Assembly: GCF_000243275.1 (NCBI RefSeq)
Contig: NZ_CM001437.1
Coordinates: forward strand, 1,337,100-1,401,099
Origin: Myroides odoratus DSM 2801
Lineage (GTDB): Bacteria > Bacteroidota > Bacteroidia > Flavobacteriales > Flavobacteriaceae
DNA: 64,000 bases
Direction: 5' to 3'
The notes under the pieces were generated by a model, which did not search any database, had not been told where the DNA came from, and was given only the letters and a program-made list of their open reading frames with translations. Positions 1 through 7,574 of the stretch are shown here, piece after piece (the stretch's first letter is position 1; the number at the start of each line of letters is the position of its first letter). Both the position numbers and the translations under genes were made by a program.

Positions 1-404
1 TCAAGCAAAAGAAGGGTTTCTTTTGAAAAAAGTGGTTCGAGCATGGGGCACATTGCCATGTGCCCGTACGGGGGAAGGGTATTTTTTATTTTGATTCTCT
101 CCTTATATATATAGATAAACGCTTTTTGCCTTTTCGCAAGGAGCGTTTTTGAAAAATGAATCTAATAAAAGATGGTTTTCTTTTGAAAAAAGTGGTTCGA
201 GGAAAGGTTTTCTTTTGAAAAAACATTTCGGGCATAGGGGCACATTGCCATGTGCCCGTACGGGCGAGGAAAGATTTTGTGGTTTTGATGCTCTCCTTAT
301 ATATAGGTAGGGGCACATTGCCATGTGCCCCTACAGGCGGTGAAGGATATTTGTGGTTTTGATTCTCTCCTTATATATATGTATGGGCACATGGTAATGT
401 GCCC
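1..404. repeat. Palindromic repeat array (REP-like), three repeat families
   Basis: Four copies of a palindromic element with the plan GGGCACAT-N4-ATGTGCCC lie at 45-72, 237-264, 310-337 and 385-404. The last three are 73-75 bp apart. The loop is TGCC in the first three and GGTA in the fourth; in the third copy the stem extends to 11 bp (TAGGGGCACAT). After each of the first three comes a second conserved block beginning TTTTGATNCTCTCCTTATAT, at 89-112, 283-306 and 357-380. A third block, around TTCTTTTGAAAAAA, occurs near 15-40, 174-200 and 206-230. No convincing gene crosses this stretch; the short ORFs are repeat translations. It looks like a REP/MITE-type intergenic array, and it may continue left of the window. 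Confidence 0.85.
117..150 (+). terminator. Possible intrinsic terminator inside the repeat array
   Basis: AAACGCT at 117-123 pairs with AGCGTTT at 142-148. An inner TTGC/GCAA pairing surrounds a CTTTTC loop, and a short T-run follows. It could end a gene lying left of the window. The stem is interrupted, so this is a moderate call. Confidence 0.4.
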
Positions 405-518
405 TTCTAAAAAGAAAAGATTCTTTAAAAAAAAAATCAAACAACTTCACAAAAAACAAAAAAGCAACAAAAAGCCTTCCTCCTCCCCCTGTTCTTCTCA
501 ATCCTAATAATATATTTT

Positions 519-526
519 TATCTTTG
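519..526 (+). promoter_or_regulatory. Candidate -7 box (TAnnTTTG) for the M3 peptidase gene
   Basis: TATCTTTG matches the Bacteroidota -7 consensus and lies 28 bp before the ATG at 555. No TTG is visible at the usual -33 distance, so only half of the promoter is supported. Confidence 0.45.
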
Positions 527-554
527 AACTTCATATTTTTAAACTTTACTTATT

Positions 555-2720
555 ATGTATGTAAAAAAAGCTATTGTAGGTACTTTAACTGGTATAACTT
601 TATTTAGTATGTCGTGTAAGCAAAATCCAGATCAAGCTGATGCAAATCCAAATTGGGATGAAAGCAATGCTTTTTTTGCTGAGAGTACACTACCTTATCA
701 AACAGCCGATTTTGAAAAAATCAAAAACAAAGACTTTAAGCCTGCTATTTTAGAAGGGATGCGTCGTCAAGTAGAAGCCATTGACAAGATTACTGCAAAT
801 ACAGAAGCTCCGACTTTTGACAATACAATTACAGAATTAGAAAAGTCTAGTGCTTTATTGAAACGCGTGAGTTCTGTTTTTCATTTATTAGTAGGTGCAC
901 ATACCAATGATGAGATTAAAGCTATCAACCAAGAATTATCTCCAAAGTTTGCCGCACATAACGATGGGATCTACCTGAATGATGCTCTTTTCCAAAGAGT
1001 AAAACAATTACATGATCAACAAGCTTCTTTGGGGTTAACGAGTGAACAAGCTCGTGTACTTGATGTATACTATCAAGAATTTGTTCGTTCTGGGGCTAAC
1101 TTAAAACCGGAACAAAAAGAAACACTAAAAAAATTGAATCAGGAATTGGCTTCACTTACCACAAAATTTGGAGATCAATTATTAGCTGCTACTAAATCTG
1201 GAAGTGTTATATTCACGAAAGAGGAATTAGATGGATTGAGTGAATCTGAACTAGAAGCATTCAAACAAGAAGATGGAACATACGCTATTCCTTTAAATAA
1301 TACAACGCAACAACCAATTGCTGCTTCATTACACAAAAAAGAATCACGCAAAAAATTATTTGATGCAGGTTGGAATCGCACGGAAAAAGGAGATGACAAT
1401 GATACTAGAGAAACTTTAATTACGATTGCAAAGAAACGTGCAGAAAAAGCGGAATTATTAGGTTTCAAAAACTATGCGGAATGGAGCCTACAAGGAAGTA
1501 TGGCAAACAAACCAGATCAGGCAAAAAAATTAATGGATCAATTAAGTCCTTATGCCGTTGGTTCAGCTACACAAGAGGCGAAAGAAATCCAAGACTTAAT
1601 CAACAAAGAAGCTGATCCGTTTACTTTGACTGCAGCTGATTGGGATTATTATGCTGAAAAAATTAGAGAACAGAAATACGCGTTGAATCTAAATGAAGTA
1701 AAACCATACTTCGAAATGAATGCTGTATTGGAACAGGGTGTTTTCTATATGGCTGAAAAACTATACGGAATTACATTCCACGAACGCAAGGATATTCCTG
1801 TTTGGCAAGAGGATGTACGTGTTTTTGAAATTTTCAATGAAGATAAAAGTCCGATTGGGTTATTTTACGTTGACTTTTATGCACGTGAATCAAAACGCGG
1901 AGGTGCATGGATGAGTAATATCGTAACGCAATCAAAATTATTAAACCAAGCTCCTGTTGTTTACAATGTTTGTAACTACCAGAAACCTGCAGCAGGTCAA
2001 CCAACACTTTTATCTCCAGATGAAGTAATCACAATGTTCCATGAATTTGGACATGGACTTCATGGATTCTTATCAGATGTAACCTATCCAACTGTTGCTG
2101 GTACAAGTGTATCCCGTGATTTTGTTGAATTGCCATCTCAGTTCCACGAGCATTTTGCTTTTTTACCTGAGGTATTAACCAACTATGCAAAGCACTATAA
2201 AACAGGAGAAGTAATTCCAGAGAGTTTAATTGCGAAGATGAAAGCGGCTCAAAACTTTAATATTGGGTATGGCCTAACTGAAATTTTAAGTGCTTCTTTA
2301 TTGGATATGGAATGGCATACGATTTCTTCTACAGCTGATATTAAGGATGTAGCTACATTTGAACAAGAAGCTTTAGCAAAATACGGCATTAATCTAGCTA
2401 CAGTACCCCCAAGATACCGCTCTTCATTCTTCAATCACGTATTTGGAGGAGGCTACGCAGCAGGATACTATTCATACACTTGGGCAGAAACACTAGACAA
2501 TGATGCTTTCCAATGGTTGATGGACAACGGCGGAATGAACCGTAAAAATGGTCAAATCTTCAGAGATAAGATTTTATCAAAAGGAAATACAAAACCATCA
2601 GATGAAATGTATCGCGAATTTAGAGGAAAAGATGCTACCATTGATGCTTACTTAAAAATGAAAGGGTTTGATCAAAAAACCACTTTTAAAAATAACAATA
2701 AGGTAGATGCTAAAATCTAA
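555..2720 (+). CDS. M3-family metallopeptidase, peptidyl-dipeptidase Dcp-like lipoprotein
   Basis: Zinc peptidase of the M3 (thimet oligopeptidase/Dcp) family, 721 aa, which removes dipeptides from the C-termini of peptides. The N-terminus is a lipoprotein signal ending in FSMSC with the lipidated Cys at residue 21, so it is probably anchored in the periplasm or outer membrane. The catalytic HEFGH motif is at residues 496-500 and continues as GLHG; the helical N-terminal half typical of M3 enzymes precedes it. The length fits Dcp (about 680-720 aa). It stands alone, with a -7 box upstream and a hairpin terminator directly after the stop. A role in peptide nutrition or turnover of exported peptides is inference. 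Confidence 0.9.
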   Translation: MYVKKAIVGTLTGITLFSMSCKQNPDQADANPNWDESNAFFAESTLPYQTADFEKIKNKDFKPAILEGMRRQVEAIDKITANTEAPTFDNTITELEKSSALLKRVSSVFHLLVGAHTNDEIKAINQELSPKFAAHNDGIYLNDALFQRVKQLHDQQASLGLTSEQARVLDVYYQEFVRSGANLKPEQKETLKKLNQELASLTTKFGDQLLAATKSGSVIFTKEELDGLSESELEAFKQEDGTYAIPLNNTTQQPIAASLHKKESRKKLFDAGWNRTEKGDDNDTRETLITIAKKRAEKAELLGFKNYAEWSLQGSMANKPDQAKKLMDQLSPYAVGSATQEAKEIQDLINKEADPFTLTAADWDYYAEKIREQKYALNLNEVKPYFEMNAVLEQGVFYMAEKLYGITFHERKDIPVWQEDVRVFEIFNEDKSPIGLFYVDFYARESKRGGAWMSNIVTQSKLLNQAPVVYNVCNYQKPAAGQPTLLSPDEVITMFHEFGHGLHGFLSDVTYPTVAGTSVSRDFVELPSQFHEHFAFLPEVLTNYAKHYKTGEVIPESLIAKMKAAQNFNIGYGLTEILSASLLDMEWHTISSTADIKDVATFEQEALAKYGINLATVPPRYRSSFFNHVFGGGYAAGYYSYTWAETLDNDAFQWLMDNGGMNRKNGQIFRDKILSKGNTKPSDEMYREFRGKDATIDAYLKMKGFDQKTTFKNNNKVDAKI

Positions 2721-2727
2721 CAAAAAA

Positions 2728-2757
2728 AGTCAGAGCAAATCGCTCTGACTTTTTTTT
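2728..2757. terminator. Bidirectional intrinsic terminator
   Basis: AGTCAGAGC (2728-2736) pairs perfectly with GCTCTGACT (2742-2750) around a 5-nt loop. A-runs on the left and T-runs on the right let it stop both the plus-strand peptidase gene and the minus-strand lipoprotein gene, whose stop codon lies in the T-run. Confidence 0.9.
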
Positions 2758-3304
2758 ATTTTGTAACTTCTTTGAAGCTATCAACCATTTTATTTATTTG
2801 CTCTTGATTCTTGTCTTTATATTCTTTTAAAGTCCAAGCCAATACTTGATAGTAATCTTCTTTTCCTTCAAAAGCAGCAAACTTATAATAAACATCTAAT
2901 CCTCCAATTCTCGCTGTAAAATCAGCTACTCTTGCAGGCAAGTTATGAATTGGACGATCTTGAAGTTTCAATTCGCTTGGCTCAAGTTGTTCTAATGTCG
3001 AAGTCAAATATTCCAGTGTTGTACTTGAAAACTGAGTGAATATATCTTCTCCTTCTCCTGTTGTTGCTTTGAATAACTCATCAATCTCATTTTTATTTTC
3101 TTTAATGACGATCATGTAAAGTTCTTCTTGTACATTTTGCAATTGAAGAGTTGCATCTCCATTTAGTCCTCTAGTCTTTTGCATAGTGCTGGGAACTTCA
3201 ACACTAAATTTATCATCATGTACAATTTCCGTATAAGCGGTTTTATTATTACATCCCACTAATACCGTAAGAAGAAGTACTAAGGCTCCAATTTTCTTGA
3301 TCAT
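2756..3304 (-). CDS. Small lipoprotein of unknown function
   Basis: 182 aa. The N-terminus is a lipoprotein signal (Lys-Lys, hydrophobic core, LVGC with Cys at residue 18). The mature part starts with Asn- and Lys-rich sequence and continues as a mixed alpha/beta domain that reads 'DKFSVEVPSTM...', similar in style to PsbP/DUF1795-like small exported proteins, but I cannot assign a family with confidence. It is a single gene 38 bp downstream of the luciferase-like gene on the same strand, so the two might be co-transcribed. It converges on the M3 peptidase gene and shares that gene's terminator. Confidence 0.75.
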   Translation of the reverse strand: MIKKIGALVLLLTVLVGCNNKTAYTEIVHDDKFSVEVPSTMQKTRGLNGDATLQLQNVQEELYMIVIKENKNEIDELFKATTGEGEDIFTQFSSTTLEYLTSTLEQLEPSELKLQDRPIHNLPARVADFTARIGGLDVYYKFAAFEGKEDYYQVLAWTLKEYKDKNQEQINKMVDSFKEVTK

Positions 3305-3342
3305 ATGTGTTTTGATTTAGTCCAACAAAAATACATACAAAA

Positions 3343-4350
3343 TTAAGATTGTTCCAAATTTTGCATGACTTCTGCAAATAGTTGCATGCTGTACTTGCGC
3401 TTGTCATAATCATAGATCGGCGTTGTGATCATTAGTTCATCCACTTCTAGTACTTCACAGAAGCGATTGAGTTCTGGTAGCATCTCTTCTTTGGTTCCAA
3501 TAAAAGAACAAGCAGTCATATTGTAAACCGCAGCCTCCTCTTGTACATTCCAGATTCCTTGCATAGATTCAATAGGTGGTTGTAAAGGTTTTCTATCATT
3601 TCTGATAATTCCCAAAAACATGCGATAAAAAGAAGTTGCTAATTTTTCAGCTTCATGTGCAGAGTCTGCTAAAATAGCATTGACACAAGGCATAAAGTAC
3701 GGTTTATCTAGTTGCGCTGAAGGTTTAAAATTATTTCTATAGATTTTACCAGCCATTTGAATCTGATCAGGTGCAAAATGACTAGCAAAAGCATAAGGCA
3801 ATCCCAATTCGGCGGCCAAATATGCGCTATCTGTACTCGATCCCAAAATCCAAAACGGAATATCCAATCCTTCTCCAGGAAAGGCTCTTACTTTTGCTTC
3901 AGCATTAGAGGCACTAAAAAACGTTTTTAATTCTTGAATTTGCTGCGGAAAGAAATTGGCACTCATCGTATCATTTCTTCTCAACGCCATTGCGGTGAGC
4001 TGATCTGTACCTGGCGCTCTCCCCAATCCTAAGTCAATTCTATTGGGATACAATGATTCCAAAGTACCAAATTGCTCCGCAATGACCAAAGGAGGGTGAT
4101 TGGGTAACATAATCCCTCCGGATCCCACGCGTATTTTTTCTGTTCCTCCTGCGATATAACCAATCAGAACTGAAGTAGCAGAACTTGCAATATGCGGCAT
4201 ATTGTGATGTTCAGCTAACCAAAAACGAGTATAATTGAGTTGCTCGGCATGTTGAGCGGTAACTAAGACATTGTTTAATGTTTCTTTCGTCGATTTTTCG
4301 GCGCCAATAACAGCTAAATCGAGGAAAGAATAGGCTATATTTTTATTCAT
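3343..4350 (-). CDS. Luciferase-like (LLM class) flavin-dependent monooxygenase
   Basis: 335 aa, the usual length for the bacterial luciferase-like TIM-barrel family. Features of the MsnO8/YhbW subgroup are visible: [10 protein letters not shown] near residue 44, [20 protein letters not shown] near residue 74, and the [13 protein letters not shown] segment near residue 105. These proteins use reduced FMN and oxygen on small organic substrates; the substrate here cannot be told from sequence. It starts with ATG and lies between xpt (155 bp upstream) and the small lipoprotein. Cytoplasmic; no signal peptide. Confidence 0.85.
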   Translation of the reverse strand: MNKNIAYSFLDLAVIGAEKSTKETLNNVLVTAQHAEQLNYTRFWLAEHHNMPHIASSATSVLIGYIAGGTEKIRVGSGGIMLPNHPPLVIAEQFGTLESLYPNRIDLGLGRAPGTDQLTAMALRRNDTMSANFFPQQIQELKTFFSASNAEAKVRAFPGEGLDIPFWILGSSTDSAYLAAELGLPYAFASHFAPDQIQMAGKIYRNNFKPSAQLDKPYFMPCVNAILADSAHEAEKLATSFYRMFLGIIRNDRKPLQPPIESMQGIWNVQEEAAVYNMTACSFIGTKEEMLPELNRFCEVLEVDELMITTPIYDYDKRKYSMQLFAEVMQNLEQS

Positions 4351-4472
4351 AATACTTAATCTGGTGAATTAGTTTTTGTAAGCTATTAAAGTAATCAATA
4401 AAAAAAGAATACACTAATCCAATAGAAATAGTTTAACATATCTAAATTCCCAAGCTGCTACACCTCATAAAA

Positions 4473-4499
4473 AAAGCACCTTCTTTAGGAAGAGGCTTT
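4473..4499 (-). terminator. Imperfect terminator after xpt
   Basis: AAAGC/GCTTT at the base, then an inner CCTTC/GAAGG helix with single-base bulges and a TTTAG loop. Read on the minus strand it is followed by TTTTTATG. It lies a few bases past the xpt stop codon. Confidence 0.6.
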
Positions 4500-4505
4500 G
4501 TATTT

Positions 4506-5072
4506 TTATCGAATTGTAATCGTACAATTAGAAAGATCATCAATAATAGCTAAGGATTCAACGCGAACACCTTTTTCTTCTAGTAACTTTCGTCCTTCTT
4601 GAAAAGCTTTTTCAATGATAAAGCCCATTCCAACTAAAGTAGCTCCAGATTGTTCGATCAAATCTAATACTCCTACAGCAGCATTTCCATACGCTAGGAA
4701 ATCATCTACAAAAAGTACGTGATCATCAGGAGTTAGAAAATCATTGCTAATCACTACATCATACGTTCTATCTTTTGTAAAAGAGTGGATTTGCGTGTGC
4801 AACATATGCTCCATCGTACTAGGTTTCTTTTTCTTTGCAAATACCACAGGAAGATTAAGCAAGTATCCTGTCATAATCGCAGGTGCAATTCCACTTGCTT
4901 CAATGGTCATGATCTTGTTTACTTTAGTTCCTGCAAATCGACGGACAAACTCTACTCCAATAGACTTCATTAAAACCGGGTCCATTTGGTGATTGATAAA
5001 GCTATCTACTTTTAAAATTCCTCCTTCAAAACATCTACCATCTTGAAGAATTCGTTGACGTAATAATTCCAT
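4506..5072 (-). CDS. xpt: Xanthine phosphoribosyltransferase
   Basis: 188 aa, matching the Xpt family, which converts xanthine plus PRPP to XMP in purine salvage. The PRPP-binding motif [12 protein letters not shown] is at residues 119-130. The N-terminal MELLRQRI, the [13 protein letters not shown] segment and the EASGIAPA segment (59-66) are typical of Xpt rather than of hypoxanthine or adenine enzymes. It appears monocistronic, with a hairpin terminator on either side. In Bacillus the gene is under a purine riboswitch; I see no such aptamer here. Confidence 0.93.
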   Translation of the reverse strand: MELLRQRILQDGRCFEGGILKVDSFINHQMDPVLMKSIGVEFVRRFAGTKVNKIMTIEASGIAPAIMTGYLLNLPVVFAKKKKPSTMEHMLHTQIHSFTKDRTYDVVISNDFLTPDDHVLFVDDFLAYGNAAVGVLDLIEQSGATLVGMGFIIEKAFQEGRKLLEEKGVRVESLAIIDDLSNCTITIR

Positions 5073-5099
5073 TATTTTGTGTGTTGTCTATGAATAAAT

Positions 5100-5127
5100 A
5101 AAGGAGATCAATTTGAATCTCCTTTTT
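5100..5127 (-). terminator. Terminator after the methyltransferase gene
   Basis: AAAGGAGAT (5100-5108) pairs with ATCTCCTTT (5117-5125) around an 8-nt loop. It lies between the methyltransferase stop codon and xpt, and is followed on the minus strand by TTTATTTATT. Confidence 0.7.
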
Positions 5128-5216
5128 GGGGTAATATAATTACGCGAAGTTAAAATAATATAAACTCGTTTACAAAATTCATAAACTCATTTTTAACAAT
5201 AGACCTAACTTAAAAC

Positions 5217-5873
5217 TCACTTCTTCCCTTTTAATACAACAAAAGGTCGAATTACTTTATTACCTACTTTATCTAATGTATTTTCAATATACTGCCAACG
5301 TTCTACATGACTATAACCTATATTAGTCATAATTCGGATTAACCATTCTGTTCGATAAAAATGAAAAACATCTTCTTTAGCAAATGGTTGTTGTTGCGCG
5401 AAATCTTCTCGTATATAAGATAGCGCTATACTTCCTCCAGGTTTAAGCACGCGATAAATCTCTGTAAAATACTTAACTGGATCCTTCCAGAAATAAACTG
5501 TATTTACGGAAAAACAATGATTAAAAAACTTATCTGGATAAGAAAGTGTGTTTAATTCTTCTGACAATTGCAATTCTATTTTTTCTTGGCTCAACGATTC
5601 CTTTACTTTCATCGCCATTTCTAACATTAAACTAGAAATTTCTACGCCATAATACTGAAGATCTTGGGCAGTTGAAAAAATGTAAGGCAAATGTTTGGCA
5701 CTGCCAAATCCAATTTCTAAGACAATATCCTCCTGGTGCAGTTGCAACCGATCTATCGTTTTGTAAATCATGTTGCTATTTGATTTAAACATTACTTCTG
5801 CCAACTCTTCACCTGCCTGTCCAGAAGGGCATCGCAGTTGATTTGCTACCTCATTTAAATCTAAATTACTCAT
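5217..5873 (-). CDS. Class I SAM-dependent methyltransferase
   Basis: 218 aa. The SAM-binding motif I is VLEIGFGSAKHL, starting at residue 51, and the later FWKDPVKYFTEIYRVLKPGG segment is the usual strand 5/motif III region of Methyltransf_11-type enzymes. The substrate is unknown. A TAnnTTTG box lies 17 bp upstream of the ATG and hairpins lie on both flanks, so it is probably transcribed alone. Nothing in the neighbourhood points to a pathway. Confidence 0.85.
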   Translation of the reverse strand: MSNLDLNEVANQLRCPSGQAGEELAEVMFKSNSNMIYKTIDRLQLHQEDIVLEIGFGSAKHLPYIFSTAQDLQYYGVEISSLMLEMAMKVKESLSQEKIELQLSEELNTLSYPDKFFNHCFSVNTVYFWKDPVKYFTEIYRVLKPGGSIALSYIREDFAQQQPFAKEDVFHFYRTEWLIRIMTNIGYSHVERWQYIENTLDKVGNKVIRPFVVLKGKK

Positions 5874-5889
5874 TCCTTTTAATTTTGTT

Positions 5890-5897
5890 CAAATATA
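5890..5897 (-). promoter_or_regulatory. -7 box for the methyltransferase gene
   Basis: On the minus strand the sequence reads TATATTTG, a full TAnnTTTG match. Its position predicts a 5' leader of about 10 nt. Confidence 0.5.
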
Positions 5898-5977
5898 GTT
5901 ATTTAGAATGAGTCCACATAATATATCGCCATATTATTTTTCAGTTATTCCACTAAAAAAGAAGGATTTGAAAACGA

Positions 5978-6006
5978 AAAACCCCGAAAGATCATTTCGG
6001 GGTTTT
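5978..6006. terminator. Strong terminator after the HmuY-family gene
   Basis: AAAACCCCGAAA (5978-5989) and TTTCGGGGTTTT (5995-6006) form a perfect 12-bp stem with a 5-nt loop. It ends the minus-strand TonB receptor/HmuY operon. Confidence 0.9.
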
Positions 6007-6123
6007 CCTAACAAAAATAAACTAACAACTCAATAAAGAACAAATACAAAAAGCTATTTGCCATTCGATTGAATTCAACATATAGAGTGCGACAACTAAC
6101 CTCTATATACTCTTAACTATTTT

Positions 6124-7572
6124 TTATCTCAATAGAGCATATTCAAATTTTGGGTATCCACGATCTCCTTTTTCATTGAAGAAATCTAGCATTCTCATTT
6201 TATAATAATTTCCTTTTGCATCTTTGATGACATAAAACACATTTTTATACAACACTTTTGCATTTGCTACTTCTCTCCATGTACCACCTATTGTGGTAAA
6301 ATCGTTAGATAATGCGCTTTCATCTACACTTTGCAAATTATAAGCTTTATAGAAATTCTTATCACCTGCTGGTATAGTTACTTTATACGCTTTTACACCA
6401 CCATAACTATTCTGTACAATAAAGTCAGAGTATCCATATGATCCTTTTGGATCTCCAGCCTGATCTACTTTATTTGTAAAGACCGTAAAGTTTAAATCCC
6501 ATTTTGCTTTACTTGGCTCGACTTGTACAATACTATTTGTATTGAAGCTATAGAAGGTAAAATTGAATCCAGGTGATTTTGGTATCATTACCTCTTTATG
6601 CGTACTATCATTGATATCTGCATACTGCAATAGATAACCTCCTTCACGTTTTAGGATACGTACTTTTTTCCAACCGCGTTCTTTACCTGTCACTAAAACC
6701 GATCCTGGTTCAACTGCATCCATTCCTGGGTCAAAGCCCATATTAACCAAATACACTTTGTTATTTGCATCAATATCAGAAATTGCGTGAATCGCCGTTT
6801 TAGAAGGATCTCCCGATGGGTCGTCAATATATTCTAGATTCGCTGGATCAAAAGTTCCGATTTTCACTACATTTTTCATCTCGCGAATCGTATTGTCGTC
6901 GCGTACATCATCGATTGTATTCACTCCTTTGATTGTACCAGCAGCCATATATACAGAACCATTCAGACGAACTCTAAATTCATTTCCACTATCAAAGGCT
7001 AAATCCCATGAATTGCGTTTCACTTCATACATTGCTTTTCCACCTAGATCAACATAAACCTGATTTGGTTGTGTCGGACCACCAACATTCGGTGCCATAA
7101 TTCCACCCAATGAGGTGTCAAAACTAATCATCATGACATTATACCCTTGGATCTTTGGTGTCTTCTCGCTGTAATTTACTTTTTCGATATTGAACTGAAT
7201 GGTCTTATCCATTCGATCATATGGAAAAATTAAATTTTCGAAGGTAAACGATGTACTTTTCATTCCTTTAGAAAAAGGAACGATTAATTTATGATTGGCT
7301 GCTGCTGGTACGGTAGCAAAATCTACCCCATATATAGCCTTACTAGGAATAATCTGAATTTCAATGCTTCCTTCTCCTTGTGCCATTTCAGAAAAAACTA
7401 ACTCCACCTGACGTGTTGTTTCAATTTCTCGATAAGGAATAGAAGGGTCATCAAAAGCTACAATGAAATCGCGAACATCACTATTTCCATTATTAGAATC
7501 TTTCTCACATGAACTGAAAAAAACAAGTGCAACAAGTGCAATAACAAGTTTTCCTAATTTATACTTCTTCAT
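6124..7572 (-). CDS. HmuY-family haem-binding lipoprotein with an N-terminal Calx-beta-like domain
   Basis: 482 aa. The lipoprotein signal ends FFSSC (Cys22), so it is probably an outer-membrane surface lipoprotein. The C-terminal two thirds match the HmuY family, with two characteristic segments: WDLAF at 189-193 within 'NSWDLAFDSGNEFRVRLNG', and WDLNF at 358-362. HmuY captures haem and hands it to a TonB-dependent receptor, and such a receptor gene lies 2 bp upstream. Residues about 35-150 form a beta-rich extra domain with a Calx-beta-like feel (YGVDFATVP near 81, then a strand-turn-strand pattern); classic HmuY of Porphyromonas is only about 216 aa. The haem ligand residues cannot be assigned from this sequence alone. 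Confidence 0.85.
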   Translation of the reverse strand: MKKYKLGKLVIALVALVFFSSCEKDSNNGNSDVRDFIVAFDDPSIPYREIETTRQVELVFSEMAQGEGSIEIQIIPSKAIYGVDFATVPAAANHKLIVPFSKGMKSTSFTFENLIFPYDRMDKTIQFNIEKVNYSEKTPKIQGYNVMMISFDTSLGGIMAPNVGGPTQPNQVYVDLGGKAMYEVKRNSWDLAFDSGNEFRVRLNGSVYMAAGTIKGVNTIDDVRDDNTIREMKNVVKIGTFDPANLEYIDDPSGDPSKTAIHAISDIDANNKVYLVNMGFDPGMDAVEPGSVLVTGKERGWKKVRILKREGGYLLQYADINDSTHKEVMIPKSPGFNFTFYSFNTNSIVQVEPSKAKWDLNFTVFTNKVDQAGDPKGSYGYSDFIVQNSYGGVKAYKVTIPAGDKNFYKAYNLQSVDESALSNDFTTIGGTWREVANAKVLYKNVFYVIKDAKGNYYKMRMLDFFNEKGDRGYPKFEYALLR

Positions 7573-7574
7573 AA

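Noticed and set aside
45..404. Possible CRISPR array (repeats at near-regular spacing)
   Set aside because: The spacers are themselves conserved between units, the repeats are palindromes of the REP type, and there are no cas genes.
86..534. Four short overlapping reading frames in the first 550 bp
   Set aside because: They translate the palindromic repeats and T- or A-runs, overlap on both strands, and resemble no protein family.
5073..5216. Purine riboswitch upstream of xpt
   Set aside because: The only hairpin (5100-5125) is the terminator of the previous gene, and I see no conserved purine-aptamer loops.
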